From assembly GCA_002433805.1 (NCBI GenBank), contig DJIW01000118.1, forward strand, positions 1 through 7,564: a stretch of DNA of 7,564 nucleotides, in the 5' to 3' direction. Below, piece after piece: positions 1 through 7,198 of this stretch. Every line of letters starts with the position of its first letter. Position 1 is the first letter of the stretch. Source of the stretch: Competibacteraceae bacterium UBA6584. GTDB taxonomy: Bacteria > Pseudomonadota > Gammaproteobacteria > Competibacterales > Competibacteraceae. The position numbers were made by a program, and so were the translations under genes. The notes under the pieces were generated by a model, which saw nothing but the letters and a program-made list of their open reading frames with translations, ran no database searches and was not told the origin of the DNA.

Positions 1-2
1 AC

Positions 3-2282
3 GGCTTATTAAAGTATCCTCCCAATAATGGGAGCGGTTGGCCAGATGAAGTTTTACCGATTGATGAAAATCTACTCAAGTATGGAGATCCTCCGAATAA
101 CACCGAAAAGAATACGAACTGGGGTGATCCGACCGTTAGCGGTACGACACCAGCTAAAATCGACGATATGTGGCACGCAGCTTACAACGGCCGCGGCGAC
201 TTCATTTCCGCCCGTAGTCCTGACGAACTTGTTGAGGGGTTGAGACAAGCCTTAAGCAGTATTCAGGCCCGCGTGGGATCGGCGGCGGCGCTGTCCTTGA
301 ATCCTGGGTTTATTACCAACACCACTAACACGAGAGCTTATCTTGCCCGATTCAACAGCGGGGACTGGACCGGTCAACTGCTGGGGATCACTATGAATGG
401 TGATGGAACCTTTAACCTCACTACTCCCTTATGGAACACCGGTGACCCCGCATCCGCATTCGCCAGTATGTCGCCGACCACCCGCAAGATTTTTACCCGC
501 AAGCCGGACGGTACTGGGATTGAGTTTAAATGGGACCAGCTCGATGCCACGCAGCAGGCTATGTTGAACAAGAATCCTACGACCAACGCGGCGGACACCA
601 AGGGTCCGCAACGGTTGGAATTTCTGCGCGGAAAAGGTGTCGCGGCGGGGGACGCCGTATGGCTTAAAACCAACGCATTCCGCGAGCGGGCCAGCATGTT
701 GGGGGCCATCGTGCACTCCGATCCGTTCTTCGTGGACGGGTCGGATGATGGCACCGCTTCCGTGGTCTACATCGGGGCCAACGACGGCATGTTGCACGCC
801 ATTGATGCCGCGACTGGAGCGGAACGGTTTGCGTACATTCCCACGGCGGTATTCAAACGGTTGAACGCCATACCCGACCGCAATTTTAGCTATCAGCCGA
901 CCGTGGACGGATCGGCGGTGGTAAGGAAAATCGGCAACAAAAAGATTCTCGTCGGCACCTTGCGGGGTGGCGGGCAGAGTATATTCGCCCTGGATGTGAC
1001 CAATCCCGGCAGCTTCAGCGCCAACGACATTCTATGGGAGTACAGCGATAACGATCTGGGTTATACCTTCAGCAAGCCGACCATCGCCCAAATGGGTAAT
1101 GGCCAATGGGCTGTTTTTATCGGCAACGGTTATAACAACACCGAAGATGACGACCTCGCCGTGGCCGGCGCGCAAGGAGCCAGCGCCACCGGTAACGCAG
1201 CGCTTTATATCCTCCCGTTAAAAGCGGATTTAAAACTCGATACCGTTATCAAGCTCGATACGGGTAAAGGCTTGGCCACGAGCACCGACAGCAAGCCTAA
1301 CGGCTTGGCAACGCCGGCCGTCATTTTCAATCCGGTCGAGCCAAAAACAGTCCTTGCTGTTTATGCGGGCGACTTGCAAGGTAATTTGTGGAAGTTTGAC
1401 TTGAGCGGCAGCGCGTCCGCCATCGCTTACAACAGTTCGAATTGCGCCGCCGCCAATAACTGCAAGCCCTTGTTCAACGCCAAAAACGCGGACAACGTAG
1501 TACAGGCGATCACGGTACGGCCCGAAGTCGATGTCCATCCTTATCGCGGTTACCTGGTGTATTTCGGCACCGGAAAGTATTTCGAAGCAACCGATAACAG
1601 CAATTTAAATCAACCAACCCAAAGCCTCTACGCAGTCTGGGATCGGGCGTGGGGTGAAGTATCGGGCGATCCTTCACTGAGTGTGGCGGGTAGCCTGTTA
1701 CCGCAGACCCGCGCTCATTTGCTGCAACAGACTATTATCGCCAAGGTGCCGTTTCCTGCGCCGGACAATCATTTGTTCTCGTATGTCACCAGCGCCGAGC
1801 AAATCAACTGGCATCCGGAAATGACCTCCAACCCCAGCGGCACGCCGCCGGCCACCCATCTCGGTTGGTATTTGGACCTTAAGTTCGGAAACGATAACCT
1901 CGGCGAGAAACAGGTGACCAGCGGCCGGCTGCTAGACAAGAAAATCGTCTTCAATTCAACGATTCCTTCGTCGAGCCTGTGCGATGCGGGAGGCAGCAGC
2001 AACCAGTTCATTCTGGATGCGGTTGGCGGTTCGCGTTTCAGTGCATCTGCTTTCAGGCACAGGCCTCTTGTTTCAATCACTGTCGATGGCCAAACCATTT
2101 CGGTTCCAGTCAGCAGCATTCCGTCGCTGGATATTTTGTCCGAGCCGATACCGCTGGTTAATTTGGAAACTGAAGGCACTTTCCTCACGCAGATGGGCAG
2201 TTCGGGCAATCCGAGTTCGACGGAACTAGATCCCGCGCTGCAAGTGGTGGGCCGGCAATCCTGGCGGCAATTGTCGCAATAG
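3..2282 (+). CDS. pilY1: PilY1/PilC-like type IV pilus tip-associated protein, C-terminal part (5' truncated by window edge)
   Basis: The reading frame is open from the first full codon at position 3 to TAG at 2280-2282, giving 759 residues; the start lies outside the window. The first internal ATG (168) is not the real start, because upstream codons continue the family pattern, including IDDMWHAAYNGRGDF around 159-203. PilY1 proteins are secreted, sit at the pilus tip with the minor pilins, and act in pilus assembly, retraction control and adhesion. The C-terminal beta-propeller (PilC/PilY domain) is recognised from GANDGMLHAIDAATGAE (about 774-824), LRGGGQSIFALDVTNP (about 960-1007), LGYTFSKP followed by FIGNGYN (about 1057-1137), YAGDLQGNLWKFD (1362-1400), HPYRGYLVYFGTGKYFE (1536-1586), and the usual ending, SWRQLSQ. 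The nine-residue calcium loop normally found just before YAGD is degenerate here (1329-1355). The gene is followed by a hairpin terminator and then pilE, the usual order in minor-pilin clusters. No frameshift is visible. Family assignment is very secure; the host-specific role is inferred. Confidence 0.94.
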   Translation, partial: GLLKYPPNNGSGWPDEVLPIDENLLKYGDPPNNTEKNTNWGDPTVSGTTPAKIDDMWHAAYNGRGDFISARSPDELVEGLRQALSSIQARVGSAAALSLNPGFITNTTNTRAYLARFNSGDWTGQLLGITMNGDGTFNLTTPLWNTGDPASAFASMSPTTRKIFTRKPDGTGIEFKWDQLDATQQAMLNKNPTTNAADTKGPQRLEFLRGKGVAAGDAVWLKTNAFRERASMLGAIVHSDPFFVDGSDDGTASVVYIGANDGMLHAIDAATGAERFAYIPTAVFKRLNAIPDRNFSYQPTVDGSAVVRKIGNKKILVGTLRGGGQSIFALDVTNPGSFSANDILWEYSDNDLGYTFSKPTIAQMGNGQWAVFIGNGYNNTEDDDLAVAGAQGASATGNAALYILPLKADLKLDTVIKLDTGKGLATSTDSKPNGLATPAVIFNPVEPKTVLAVYAGDLQGNLWKFDLSGSASAIAYNSSNCAAANNCKPLFNAKNADNVVQAITVRPEVDVHPYRGYLVYFGTGKYFEATDNSNLNQPTQSLYAVWDRAWGEVSGDPSLSVAGSLLPQTRAHLLQQTIIAKVPFPAPDNHLFSYVTSAEQINWHPEMTSNPSGTPPATHLGWYLDLKFGNDNLGEKQVTSGRLLDKKIVFNSTIPSSSLCDAGGSSNQFILDAVGGSRFSASAFRHRPLVSITVDGQTISVPVSSIPSLDILSEPIPLVNLETEGTFLTQMGSSGNPSSTELDPALQVVGRQSWRQLSQ

Positions 2283-2312
2283 CAGTCGTGCGCCGGAACT
2301 AAAAGTGTAGTC

Positions 2313-2352
2313 ACCTGCCGCAAGCTTCAGACCGACGCTTGCGGCAGGTTTT
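2313..2352 (+). terminator. Rho-independent terminator after pilY1
   Basis: A perfect 13-bp inverted repeat pairs 2313-2325 (ACCTGCCGCAAGC) with 2337-2349 (GCTTGCGGCAGGT) around an 11-nt loop, and runs straight into TTTT (2349-2352, the first T being in the stem). It begins 30 nt after the pilY1 stop. The T-tract lies only on the plus-strand 3' side, so it should stop pilY1 transcription, not ispH transcription. The T-run is short, so termination may be incomplete and pilE could still receive read-through. Confidence 0.8.
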
Positions 2353-2389
2353 CGGCGAACGTGATCAAATACGGATGGAGCGTGTGGTT

Positions 2390-2830
2390 ATGAAATCGAG
2401 GATTACGGGATTTACTTTAATTGAAATGGTAATTGTGGTGGCGATTATCGGGATTCTGGCGGCCATCGCTTATCCCAGTTACCAGGATAGTGTGAGAAAA
2501 GCTAGGCGAGCCGATCTTAAAGCGGTACTGATAGAAGCATCGCAATGGATGGAGCGATTTTATACTGATAATCTTCGTTATGATCAAAATCGGGCGGGGA
2601 CGGCTGTTACCGCTGCTGGTCAATTTCCGGGATCGGGTTTGACGGTGTCTCCCAAGGACGGCGGGGTTTTCTACAACATTAGCTTACAAGCCGTCAATCA
2701 AAGTAGTTACACGCTTCAAGCCGTTCCAACAAATGCTCAGAGCGGCGATCCTTGCGGCAATTTCACGCTCACTAACGCAGGGGTCAGAAACGTCACGGGG
2801 TCGAAACCGGTAGCGGAGTGCTGGCGCTAA
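2390..2830 (+). CDS. pilE: PilE-like type IV minor prepilin (type IVa pilin family)
   Basis: This is a 146-residue prepilin. The start at ATG 2390 is chosen because it gives the short positively charged leader MKSRITG directly before the processing site G|FTLIEM. GGAG at 2377-2380 sits 9 nt upstream as ribosome binding site. A longer TTG-initiated reading from 2339 would begin inside the terminator stem and is unlikely. PilD-type peptidase should cut after Gly7, leaving N-methylated Phe1 and the conserved Glu5 for subunit docking. The following hydrophobic stretch (VIVVAIIGILAAIAYPSY) is the N-terminal membrane and assembly helix. The globular part has the minor-pilin pattern ARRADLKAVLIEASQWMERFY, a PKDGG...YNISL strand region, and a C-terminal disulphide loop between Cys122 and Cys144, two residues before the end. 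This matches the PilE minor pilin encoded after pilY1 in pseudomonads better than a major pilin. The gene is visibly more AT-rich than the minus-strand operon. Being a minor rather than a major subunit is inferred from context and similarity. Confidence 0.9.
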   Translation: MKSRITGFTLIEMVIVVAIIGILAAIAYPSYQDSVRKARRADLKAVLIEASQWMERFYTDNLRYDQNRAGTAVTAAGQFPGSGLTVSPKDGGVFYNISLQAVNQSSYTLQAVPTNAQSGDPCGNFTLTNAGVRNVTGSKPVAECWR

Positions 2831-2879
2831 AAAGTTTTGATTCAAGCGGTTGTTAGGAGTCGCGCGAGTTTGAGGGAAA

Positions 2880-3818
2880 TCACCGCAGTTCTTTCGGCAG
2901 CGCGAACACGACATTTTCCTCTCGTCCGGCGCTTTCCATGACCTGGGAAGCGCCGAGTTCCCGCAGCCGGTCGATCACCTGTTGCACCAGCAACTCAGGC
3001 GCTGAGGCCCCGGCCGTCACACCGATGGCCGACTTGCCCGCCAGCCAAATTGGATTGATATCCTCTGGCCCATCGATCAAGTAAGCGGGCGTACCTTCTT
3101 TTTCGGCCAGTTCCCGCAGCCGGTTGGAGTTCGAGCTGTTGCGCGAGCCGACCACCAGCAATAATTCGCATTGTTCGGACAGTTCCTTAACCGCGTCTTG
3201 ACGGTTTTGGGTGGCATAGCAGATGTCGTCCTTGCGCGGTCCCTGAATCGCCGGAAAGCGTTTGCGTAATGTCTCCACGATTTGGACGGTATCATCCACC
3301 GACAGCGTGGTTTGAGTGACGTAGGCGAGTTCGGCGGGATCGCGCACCGCCAATTTCCGAACGTCGTTCACCGTTTCCACCAGATATAACCGCCCGCCCT
3401 GGGCCTCATCGTATTGGCCCATGGTGCCTTCAACCTCGGGATGTCCGGCATGGCCGATCAACACCACTTCGCGGCCGGCGCGGGCATGGCGGCTGACTTC
3501 CAGGTGGACCTTGGTCACCAGCGGGCAGGTGGCGTCGAATACTTTAAGGCCGCGCTGTTCCGCCTGTTCGCGCACCGAACGCGGGACGCCGTGGGCGCTG
3601 AAGATGACCGTCGCGCCATCGGGAACCTCGTCCAGTTCTTCGACGAACACGGCCCCGCGCTCGCGCAGGTTATCGACGACAAAGCGGTTGTGGACAACTT
3701 CATGGCGCACGTAAATCGGCGCGCCGAACAGCTCCAGCGCCCGTTCCACGATGCCGATGGCGCGATCGACGCCGGCGCAGAAACCGCGTGGGTTGGCCAG
3801 ATGAATGTGTGCGCTCAT
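2880..3818 (-). CDS. ispH: 4-hydroxy-3-methylbut-2-enyl diphosphate reductase (IspH/LytB)
   Basis: IspH is a cytoplasmic iron-sulphur enzyme that converts HMBPP to IPP and DMAPP, the last step of the MEP isoprenoid pathway. The 312-residue protein is full length for the family. All hallmark residues are present. The three cluster-binding cysteines are Cys14 (GFCAGVDRAI), Cys98 (DATCPLVTKVH) and Cys200 (DDICYATQNRQ). The diphosphate-binding histidines are His43 (EVVHN), His76 (SAHGVP) and His126 (GHAGHPEVEGT). The proton-relay Glu128, Thr170 region (TQTTLS), SNSNR at 229-233 and Ser272 (TAGASAPE) are also present. ATG at 3818 puts Cys14 at the normal distance from the N-terminus; its Shine-Dalgarno is weak (GAG about 8 nt upstream). 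It lies 26 nt after lspA and is probably the last gene of the ribF-ileS-lspA-ispH operon. Downstream it converges on pilE with a 49-nt gap. Confidence 0.98.
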   Translation of the reverse strand: MSAHIHLANPRGFCAGVDRAIGIVERALELFGAPIYVRHEVVHNRFVVDNLRERGAVFVEELDEVPDGATVIFSAHGVPRSVREQAEQRGLKVFDATCPLVTKVHLEVSRHARAGREVVLIGHAGHPEVEGTMGQYDEAQGGRLYLVETVNDVRKLAVRDPAELAYVTQTTLSVDDTVQIVETLRKRFPAIQGPRKDDICYATQNRQDAVKELSEQCELLLVVGSRNSSNSNRLRELAEKEGTPAYLIDGPEDINPIWLAGKSAIGVTAGASAPELLVQQVIDRLRELGASQVMESAGREENVVFALPKELR

Positions 3819-3844
3819 GGCGTTATCTCGGAAGACGTTGCACT

Positions 3845-4342
3845 TTAGGAATTCTGCGACCTGTCAATGGAATTGGCGTCTTTGGAGTGCAGACTATCCA
3901 AGACCAGTAACACCGCCCCGACGGTGATGGCTGAATCGGCGATGTTGAATGTCGGCCAGTACCAGTTCTGGTAATACAGTTGGATGAAGTCGATGACGTG
4001 ACCCAGCCAGGTCCGGTCGATCAGATTGCCGATCGCTCCACCCAAAACCAGCGCCAGCGCCAGCGCCAGCCGTTTTTCCTCCGGCTTGAGCCGCGTCAGC
4101 CAGACGATCAAACCGATGCTGACCGCGATGCTCAAGCTCAGAAAAAACCAGCGCTGCCAGCCGCCGGCTTCTCTCAAAAAGCTGAACGCGGCTCCGGTGT
4201 TGTACGTCAGCATCAGGTTGAACGAAGGTAAGATCGCGACGGGCTGATGCATCTGGAGAAAGGCTTCGGCCAGATGTTTTGTGACCTGATCGAGCAAGAC
4301 GATCAAACCGCTCAGCCACCAACACCATTGATGGGACCTCAT
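3845..4342 (-). CDS. lspA: Lipoprotein signal peptidase (signal peptidase II, LspA)
   Basis: LspA is the inner-membrane aspartyl protease that removes the signal peptide of prolipoproteins after the lipobox cysteine has been diacylated. The 165-residue protein from ATG at 4342 has the normal family length; the in-frame upstream extension to 4459 overlaps ileS and reads as low-complexity Arg/Ala sequence, so it is not used. Conserved segments in order are LLDQVTKHLAE (16-26), YNTGAAFSFL (47-56), GGAIGNLIDR (101-110), GHVIDFI (114-120) and FNIADSAITVGAVLLVLD (132-149). The two catalytic aspartates are Asp118 and Asp136. Four hydrophobic membrane segments are visible (about 7-19, 66-82, 92-106, 135-149). 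The start codon overlaps the ileS stop (TGATG), so translation is probably coupled. The third membrane segment is encoded by a 6-bp tandem repeat (4048-4070). The next gene is ispH, without the fkpB often found here. Confidence 0.98.
   Translation of the reverse strand: MRSHQWCWWLSGLIVLLDQVTKHLAEAFLQMHQPVAILPSFNLMLTYNTGAAFSFLREAGGWQRWFFLSLSIAVSIGLIVWLTRLKPEEKRLALALALVLGGAIGNLIDRTWLGHVIDFIQLYYQNWYWPTFNIADSAITVGAVLLVLDSLHSKDANSIDRSQNS
4048..4070. repeat. 6-bp tandem repeat (CCAGCG, about 3.8 copies) inside lspA
   Basis: Plus-strand CCAGCG is repeated three full times plus CCAGC. On the coding strand it reads as alternating CTG and GCG codons and gives the LALALAL stretch of an LspA membrane helix. 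Slippage by one unit would add or remove a Leu-Ala pair and keep the frame. Confidence 0.75.
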
Positions 4343-4344
4343 CA
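4340..4344 (-). promoter_or_regulatory. ileS-lspA stop/start overlap (TGATG), likely translational coupling
   Basis: The TGA of ileS (4344-4342) shares its A with the ATG of lspA (4342-4340). The roughly 25 nt before the lspA ATG contain no purine-rich Shine-Dalgarno, so re-initiation by ribosomes finishing ileS is the likely route. The overlap is seen directly; coupling is inferred. Confidence 0.6.
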
Positions 4345-7176
4345 GACGTAGCGCCGGATTTCGCCGCCGCCGACGACGTTTTCCACGCACCGCCCGCACA
4401 GCTGCGGATGCTCGGCATGCTGGCCCACATCCTCGCGATAATGCCAGCAGCGCGCGCATTTGGCGTGGGCGGTGGGCAGCACCCGAAGGGCGAGCGGCCG
4501 GCCGTTGACCTGGATTTCGATAGCTTCCGGCGGTCGCGCCGCCAGAGGCCGCAGCCGCGCATAAGAGGTGATCAGGAAGAACCGGAGTTCATCCTCCAGC
4601 TTGGCCAGGTCGGCGGCGAGTTCACCATCGCAGTACAGGTCCAATTCGGCCTCTAGACCGGAGCCGATCCCGCCCGCCACCCTTAACTTTTCCAATTCCT
4701 TGCTCACCGCCTCGCGGACGCCGATCAACCGTTCCCAGTACGCCGCATCGAATGGATCGCCGTCATCCACGGCGAACAGGCCATCGTGCCAAGCCGCCAG
4801 AAACACCGACGGCCCCCGCTCGCCGGGCGCGCTGCGCCAGATTTCCTCGGCGGTGAAGCTCAGGATCGGAGCCAGCCAGCGGGTCAGCGCTTCCAGAATG
4901 TGGTGCATCGCGGTTTGCACCGAGCGCCGGGCGAGGCTGTCGCGTTGGGTGGTGTACTGGCGATCCTTGATGATGTCCAGATACAAACTGCCCAGGTCCA
5001 CCGAGCAGAAGTTGTGGATTTTTTGGTAAATCAGATGGAATTGATACTGTTGGTAGTGCTCCAGGATTTCGTCTTGCAAGCGGCGGGCGCGATCCACCGC
5101 CCACCGATCCAGCGGCAGCATCCGTTCCGGCGAAACCGAATGCCGGGCCGGATCGAAACCCTTGAGGTTGCCCAGGAGGAAGCGGGCGGTGTTGCGCATC
5201 CGCCGGTAGGAATCAGCCATCCGCTTGAGGATTTCGTCGGAAACCCCCATTTCGCCGCGATAGTCGGTCGCCGCCACCCACAGCCGCAGCACGTCGGCGC
5301 CCAGGGAGTTGACGACCTTTTGCGGCGCGACCACGTTGCCCAAGGATTTGGACATCTTGTGGCCTTGAGCGTCCACGGTAAAGCCGTGGGTGAGCAATCC
5401 CTTATAAGGGGCGACGCCGCGCATCGCCACCGAGGCCAACAGCGAGGATTGAAACCAACCCCGGTGCTGGTCGGAGCCTTCCAGATAGAGATCCGCCGGA
5501 AAGCGGAGTTCGGACCGGCGGTCCAGCACCGAAAGATGGGTGGTGCCGGAATCGAACCACACATCCAAGGTATCCCGGACCTGCTGGTAGTGGGCGGCGT
5601 CTTCGCCCAGCAGTTCCGCCGGGTCCAGCTCGAACCAAGCGTCGATGCCGCCTTGTTCGATGCGCCGCGCCGCTTGTTCCATCAGGTCTTGGGTGTTCGG
5701 ATGCAATTCGCCGGTTTTCTGGTGAATGAACAGCGTGATCGGCACCCCCCAATAACGCTGGCGGGACACGCACCAATCGGGTCGGTTGGCCACCATGCCC
5801 TGAATCCGCGCCTCACCCCAATCGGGCGTGAAGCGGAGTTTCTTGATCTCCTCCAAGGCGCGGGCGCGCAAACCGTGTTGCTCCATGCCGATGAACCACT
5901 GCGGGGTGGCGCGGAAGATAATCGGGGTCTTGTGCCGCCAGCAATGCGGGTAGCTGTGTTGCAGGCGGGCGACCCGCAGCAGCCCGCCGTGGGCTTTGAG
6001 CGCGTCGATCACTCGATCATTCGCGGCGAAGACGTGCAAGCCGGCGAACAGCGGCACGTCGGCCAAAAACTTCCCATCCGGCCCCACCGGATTGTCCACC
6101 GGCAGACCGTAGCGCGAGCCGACCACGTAGTCTTCCTGACCGTGGGCGGGTGCGGTGTGCACCAGACCGGTGCCGGCTTCAGTGGTGACATGATCGCCGA
6201 GAATGATCGGGACTTCGCGGTCGTAGAAGGGATGGCGCAGGGCCAAGCCTTCCAAATCCTTGCCCGCGCCGTAGGCGATGATCTGATAATCGTCGAGGCC
6301 CCAACGCGCCAGCGAATCCTTGAGCAACGGTTCGGCGACCAGCAAGCGTTCCTGGCCCCGGTCGGTTGCGACTTGCGCCACCACGTATTCGAAGTGGGGG
6401 TTGACCGCCACCGCCCGGTTGGCGGGCAGCGTCCACGGCGTGGTGGTCCAGATCACCACCGCCAGCGGTCCTTTGCCTTCGCGGCCTTCGACATGGCGGC
6501 AGCGGGCCAGCAGGGCTTCAGGGTCCGCCACCGAAAAGCGCACATCGATGGCCGGCGAGTCGCGGTCTTCGTATTCGACCTCGGCCTCGGCGAGCGCCGA
6601 GCCGCAGTCGATGCACCAATATACGGGCTTGGAGCCGCGATAGAGATGGCCGTTGGCGATGATTTGGGCCAGCGCCCGCACGATGTCGGCTTCGACCCGG
6701 AAATCCATGGTCAGATACGGATTTTTCCAATCGCCTAACACTCCCAGCCGCTGAAAATCAGCGCTTTGACTGGCGACCTGCTCGCTGGCGAAGGCCCGGC
6801 AGGCGGTGCGAAATTCGCGGGCGTCCACCTTAACCCCGACCTTGCCCAGTTTTTTCTCGACCACCTGCTCGATGGGCAAGCCGTGGCAATCCCAGCCGGG
6901 TATATAGGGCGCGTCGAAACCGCTCAGCGTTCGGGCTTTGACGATAATGTCCTTGATGACTTTATTGACGGCGTGGCCGATGTGAATGGTCCCGTTGGCG
7001 TAGGGAGGGCCGTCGTGCAACACGAATTTCGGCTTGCCGGCGAATTCGGCGCGCTGGCGCTCGTACAAAGCCAACTCGCCCCAATAGCGCAGCATATCCG
7101 GCTCGCGCTTGGCCAGATCGGCTTTCATCGGAAAATCGGTGTGGGGAAGATTGAGGGTGTCTTTATAATCAGCCAC
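4342..7176 (-). CDS. ileS: Isoleucyl-tRNA synthetase, cytoplasmic, bacterial type with C-terminal zinc site
   Basis: IleS is a class Ia synthetase that charges tRNA-Ile with isoleucine and hydrolyses mischarged valine in its CP1 editing domain. The 944-residue protein is full length. Visible landmarks are GPPYANGTIHIGHAVNK with the HIGH motif at 65-68, GWDCHGLPIE (94-103), editing-domain motifs TTTPWTLPANRAVAV (244-258) and GTGLVHTAPAHGQEDY (335-350) with Asp349, NRPDWCVSRQRYWGVPI (464-480), DVWFDSGTT (538-546), and KMSKS at 607-611. The C-terminal zinc finger has Cys907, Cys910, Cys927 and Cys930, and marks the E. coli-like form. The start is GTG at 7176: it gives MADYKDTLNLPHTDFPM, the usual N-terminus of proteobacterial IleS, and has AGAGG at 7187-7183 with 6-nt spacing. 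The gene lies 56 nt after ribF and overlaps lspA by 1 nt. All key residues are intact, so I expect a normal, mupirocin-sensitive-type housekeeping enzyme; the drug inference is by family only. Confidence 0.99.
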   Translation of the reverse strand: MADYKDTLNLPHTDFPMKADLAKREPDMLRYWGELALYERQRAEFAGKPKFVLHDGPPYANGTIHIGHAVNKVIKDIIVKARTLSGFDAPYIPGWDCHGLPIEQVVEKKLGKVGVKVDAREFRTACRAFASEQVASQSADFQRLGVLGDWKNPYLTMDFRVEADIVRALAQIIANGHLYRGSKPVYWCIDCGSALAEAEVEYEDRDSPAIDVRFSVADPEALLARCRHVEGREGKGPLAVVIWTTTPWTLPANRAVAVNPHFEYVVAQVATDRGQERLLVAEPLLKDSLARWGLDDYQIIAYGAGKDLEGLALRHPFYDREVPIILGDHVTTEAGTGLVHTAPAHGQEDYVVGSRYGLPVDNPVGPDGKFLADVPLFAGLHVFAANDRVIDALKAHGGLLRVARLQHSYPHCWRHKTPIIFRATPQWFIGMEQHGLRARALEEIKKLRFTPDWGEARIQGMVANRPDWCVSRQRYWGVPITLFIHQKTGELHPNTQDLMEQAARRIEQGGIDAWFELDPAELLGEDAAHYQQVRDTLDVWFDSGTTHLSVLDRRSELRFPADLYLEGSDQHRGWFQSSLLASVAMRGVAPYKGLLTHGFTVDAQGHKMSKSLGNVVAPQKVVNSLGADVLRLWVAATDYRGEMGVSDEILKRMADSYRRMRNTARFLLGNLKGFDPARHSVSPERMLPLDRWAVDRARRLQDEILEHYQQYQFHLIYQKIHNFCSVDLGSLYLDIIKDRQYTTQRDSLARRSVQTAMHHILEALTRWLAPILSFTAEEIWRSAPGERGPSVFLAAWHDGLFAVDDGDPFDAAYWERLIGVREAVSKELEKLRVAGGIGSGLEAELDLYCDGELAADLAKLEDELRFFLITSYARLRPLAARPPEAIEIQVNGRPLALRVLPTAHAKCARCWHYREDVGQHAEHPQLCGRCVENVVGGGEIRRYV

Positions 7177-7198
7177 GGTAAACCTCTAAATCCAACAT
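7169..7198 (-). other. Possible 9-codon leader/coupling ORF overlapping the ileS start
   Basis: ATG at 7198 opens a short frame, MLDLEVYRG, ending at TGA 7171-7169. It is preceded by GAAGGAG (7210-7204) with 5-nt spacing, a better ribosome binding site than the one for ileS. The frame is +1/-1 shifted relative to ileS and stops two codons inside it, so ileS GTG (7176) lies within the mini-ORF. It could deliver ribosomes to the ileS start by termination-reinitiation. It has no isoleucine codon, which argues against classical attenuation by charged tRNA-Ile. It may also be chance. Confidence 0.3.
7183..7187 (-). promoter_or_regulatory. Shine-Dalgarno of ileS (AGAGG)
   Basis: On the minus strand AGAGG lies 6 nt before the GTG start of ileS at 7176. 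It supports this non-ATG start, as does the N-terminal similarity of the product to known IleS proteins. Confidence 0.6.

Noticed and set aside
28..243. 71-codon plus-strand frame at the left edge
   Set aside because: It overlaps the open pilY1 frame, whose residues in this stretch fit the PilY1 family; the alternative frame shows nothing recognisable.
1769..2323. 184-codon minus-strand frame opposite the end of pilY1
   Set aside because: It is antisense to a conserved PilY1 C-terminus and has no recognisable domain or good ribosome binding site.
2340..2370. Possible sigma-70 promoter for pilE (TTGCGG and TCAAAT)
   Set aside because: Matches to consensus are weak, the spacing is about 19 nt, and the -35 part is inside the terminator hairpin. 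No sigma-54 GG-N10-GC element was seen either.
2339..2389. Extended pilin N-terminus from a TTG codon at 2339 or the ATG at 2375
   Set aside because: The TTG lies in the terminator stem, and the ATG at 2375 would overlap the GGAG site. ATG 2390 gives the short basic leader typical of class III prepilin signals.
3414..3848. Plus-strand frame opposite ispH
   Set aside because: It is a shadow of ispH, which has all its iron-sulphur and substrate ligands.
4343..4459. N-terminal extension of LspA upstream of 4342
   Set aside because: It is the out-of-frame reading of the ileS zinc-finger region, Arg/Ala-rich, and would make LspA longer than the family norm.
4786..6738. Open frame of 650 codons on the plus strand, antisense to ileS
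   Set aside because: It lies fully inside ileS, which has every catalytic motif. The translated product is low in recognisable motifs and is explained by the high-G+C codon use of ileS.
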